From: JBFHIJ01 sp963678775
Lineage (GTDB): Bacteria > Bacteroidota > Ignavibacteria > Kapaibacteriales > UBA2268
Assembly (NCBI GenBank): GCA_963678775.2
Contig: CAXXGR010000009.1
Location: 124,001-188,000 of the forward strand
Length of the DNA stretch: 64,000 nt
Direction: 5' to 3'
In this document: positions 62,641 to 64,000 of the stretch, piece after piece
Layout of the letters: every line of letters begins with the position of its first letter
Position numbering within the stretch: the stretch's first letter is position 1
The notes under the pieces: model-generated
Told to the model about the DNA's origin: nothing
What the model saw: the letters and a program-made list of their open reading frames with translations, nothing else
Databases searched by the model: none
Program-made: the position numbers and the translations under genes

Positions 62641-63419
62641 TCTTCTTCTTCCTTATAGTTTCTTGCAGAGAAAGGCGCTTCTCTGTAAAATGCTAATTCG
62701 TAATCTATCACTTCTCCATCCTCAGAAGCAAGCCATGGCATATCTTTATGCGAAAGCTCACTTAAGCTTTTAGCTGTCATTTCAGAATATTTTGCAATTA
62801 CTTTATCAATCACTTCCTTTTCGTGAGCAAATAGCTTTTTGAGATTAGGTTCTTTCTGAGCAATAAATCTTGTTTGCTCATATTTCCCTGAACTGTCTTG
62901 TATCTGAGCTATAAGACCACTTTCTTCCATTGCTTTTAGTATTTCATAAATATTTTCAGGTAAGGGGCCGTATGGCATCTTTGTATAAGTAGCACCTGTA
63001 AGATGTTCTTCATAGATTTCATAAAAATCAAAATCTGAGAAATACAATAACTTGACAAGCACTGTCTTACCAAAATTAGGCTGACTGCCACATTTATTTA
63101 TTAGATAAAGTAGAATCTCTACAAATTTTTCTTTGTTGAAGTTGGGTACAGATACCCTAATTTCTTCCTTTTCCTCTTCTTTAGAAGCAATCTCTATGTT
63201 GTTTGCTTTGTAATTATCAGACATTAGTTTTTCTATGGATATTTCTAAAAGATTACAGATTGTTTGAAGCTCAATTGCAGTGACCTTCCTATTTCCTAAT
63301 TCAATTTGTGTATAAGTAGAACGTGACATCTGCAATTTTTTTGAGAGTTGTTCCTGAGAATAGAATCTTAATTGTCTTACTTGACTAATCCTTTCTCCTA
63401 AATCTTTATATGATAACAT
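62637..63419 (-). CDS. HTH and Panacea (DUF4065) domain antitoxin
   Basis: 260 residues. Residues 4-62 are an HTH_3/Cro-like DNA-binding domain (GERISQVRQLRFYSQEQL, SRSTYTQIELGNRKVT). Residues 85-235 are a Panacea (DUF4065) domain: FGKTVLVKLLYFSDFDFYE and YTKMPYGPLPENI are its hallmarks. Panacea domains act as antitoxins to many unrelated toxins (PanAT systems). GGAGGAG lies before the ATG. The HTH should bind the inverted repeats at 63451-63499 and repress the pair. Confidence 0.88.
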   Translation of the reverse strand: MLSYKDLGERISQVRQLRFYSQEQLSKKLQMSRSTYTQIELGNRKVTAIELQTICNLLEISIEKLMSDNYKANNIEIASKEEEKEEIRVSVPNFNKEKFVEILLYLINKCGSQPNFGKTVLVKLLYFSDFDFYEIYEEHLTGATYTKMPYGPLPENIYEILKAMEESGLIAQIQDSSGKYEQTRFIAQKEPNLKKLFAHEKEVIDKVIAKYSEMTAKSLSELSHKDMPWLASEDGEVIDYELAFYREAPFSARNYKEEEE

Positions 63420-63450
63420 TTCTTATACTCCTCCTATTGTGTTTTGCAAT

Positions 63451-63499
63451 CTAACAAATGTTAGTAAATAAAACAAGTCTATGTTAGATTATATAACAT
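63451..63499 (-). promoter_or_regulatory. Operator-like inverted repeats of the toxin-antitoxin genes
   Basis: CTAACA/TGTTAG (63451-63464, 2-base centre) and ATGTTA/TAACAT (63481-63499, 7-base centre) share the half-site TGTTA. They lie 32 to 80 bases upstream of the antitoxin start, where an autoregulatory operator is expected. Confidence 0.6.
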
Positions 63500-63514
63500 T
63501 ATACGAAAGAAATG

Positions 63515-64000
63515 TTATTTTATTTCTTTATTCTTCCTCTTTCTCGTTTTCTTTGGCTTTTCAAATAAAGTGTCTTTTTCCTTTTCTTCTGCTATCATCT
63601 TCTCATACAGCTTAAATAGGTATTCCAGTCTTTCCTCGTCACTTTCAAATGGTTTGCTTCGGTAGCATCTTTCTATTACTTCATCGTTTGCTTTGTGAGC
63701 TTCCCTTAGCCCTTGAGGCATTTTGTCAGGGTCGTAAAGCTGAGCTAATGTTTTGTCAGGATGTTTCTCTCTTTCTTCCAATATCCTAAATACACATTGT
63801 GTTATTTCCTGTTTTCTCTGTTCTGATATATCAGGGAATGGGAAAGTGTTGTAAACTAAACTTGAAGAATATCTAAAATCAGTTTTCAATCTGCCTGCAA
63901 CGGTTTTCATCCAAACCATGTGCATTTTTGAGGACAATACTCCTAAATAATATGGTTCAGGATCATATATTACTTGATTTGGGGCAATAATAACATCTTC
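63515..64000 (-). CDS. C-terminal part of a DNA methyltransferase (5' end beyond window)
   Basis: The frame is open to the window edge, so 161 residues of the C-terminus are seen. They match the end of large class I (type IIG-like) adenine-specific DNA methyltransferases: YYLGVLSSKMHMVWMK, GRLKTDFRYSSSLVYN, TFPFPDISEQRKQ, followed by the helical target-recognition tail with YDPDKMPQGLREAH and the Lys/Arg-rich end KPKKTRKRKNKEIK. The catalytic motifs lie outside the window. It is the upstream neighbour of the toxin-antitoxin pair and the helicase-nuclease pair, and likely the modification enzyme of that set. Confidence 0.8.
   Translation of the reverse strand, partial: EDVIIAPNQVIYDPEPYYLGVLSSKMHMVWMKTVAGRLKTDFRYSSSLVYNTFPFPDISEQRKQEITQCVFRILEEREKHPDKTLAQLYDPDKMPQGLREAHKANDEVIERCYRSKPFESDEERLEYLFKLYEKMIAEEKEKDTLFEKPKKTRKRKNKEIK

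Overview
The window is AT-rich, roughly one third G+C by eye, and comes from a bacterium of the Bacteroidota/Ignavibacteriota/Kapabacteria (FCB) group. Five large secreted proteins end in type IX secretion (Por) C-terminal domains, one of them in the NYPNPF style common in Ignavibacteria-like lineages. LytS/LytTR signalling, a carboxypeptidase-regulatory TonB-dependent receptor, a VIT/VWA surface protein and frequent weak Shine-Dalgarno sites fit the same group. No rRNA, tRNA, integrase or CRISPR array was recognised.

1-38 kb is mostly chromosomal in character. It holds a T9SS substrate cut by the left edge, a LytS-type kinase with its LytTR regulator, an M1-type peptidase, a nitroreductase, a methyltransferase, a nitronate monooxygenase-like enzyme and a membrane LytTR regulator. 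Further on are CotH, Asp-box propeller and VIT/VWA secreted proteins, a serine hydrolase, an ECF sigma/anti-sigma/CpxP-like operon, aquaporin Z, a TetR-TonB receptor pair and an RtcB-type RNA ligase homologue. This part carries several duplication scars: a decayed copy of the M1 peptidase 3' end, a stray aquaporin 3' end joined to a broken surface-protein gene, and two direct copies of a phosphatase 5' end flanking a HEAT-like gene.

39-53 kb is an accessory block on the + strand: a GIY-YIG protein, an AIPR-family abortive-infection protein, an unknown protein, an excisionase-like HTH protein, and then a six-gene translationally coupled operon (44043-50138). The operon encodes a ParB-like protein, a possible phage-type sliding clamp, a TSPPY-motif DNA methyltransferase, a thymidylate synthase-family enzyme, a PP-loop ATP pyrophosphatase and a radical SAM enzyme. 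The synthase has Asp where thymidylate synthase has the pyrimidine-reading Asn, as in dCMP hydroxymethylase. Together these look like a machine for making and placing a hypermodified DNA base, and it is the best candidate for an undescribed system here. A diverged family-A-like polymerase of mobile-element type and a coiled-coil protein follow.

53-64 kb is read from the - strand. From right to left it holds the C-terminal part of a DNA methyltransferase cut by the right edge, a Panacea-antitoxin/RelE-like toxin pair, an SF2 helicase overlapping a GIY-YIG (T5orf172) nuclease (a likely restriction-type defence set), a pentapeptide-repeat membrane protein with an unknown partner, and three envelope or SHOCT proteins. 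Before the envelope genes lies a strikingly structured, GC-rich nested inverted repeat at 55889-56024, probably an RNA element. The block ends in tandem 177-bp repeats, each carrying a terminator.
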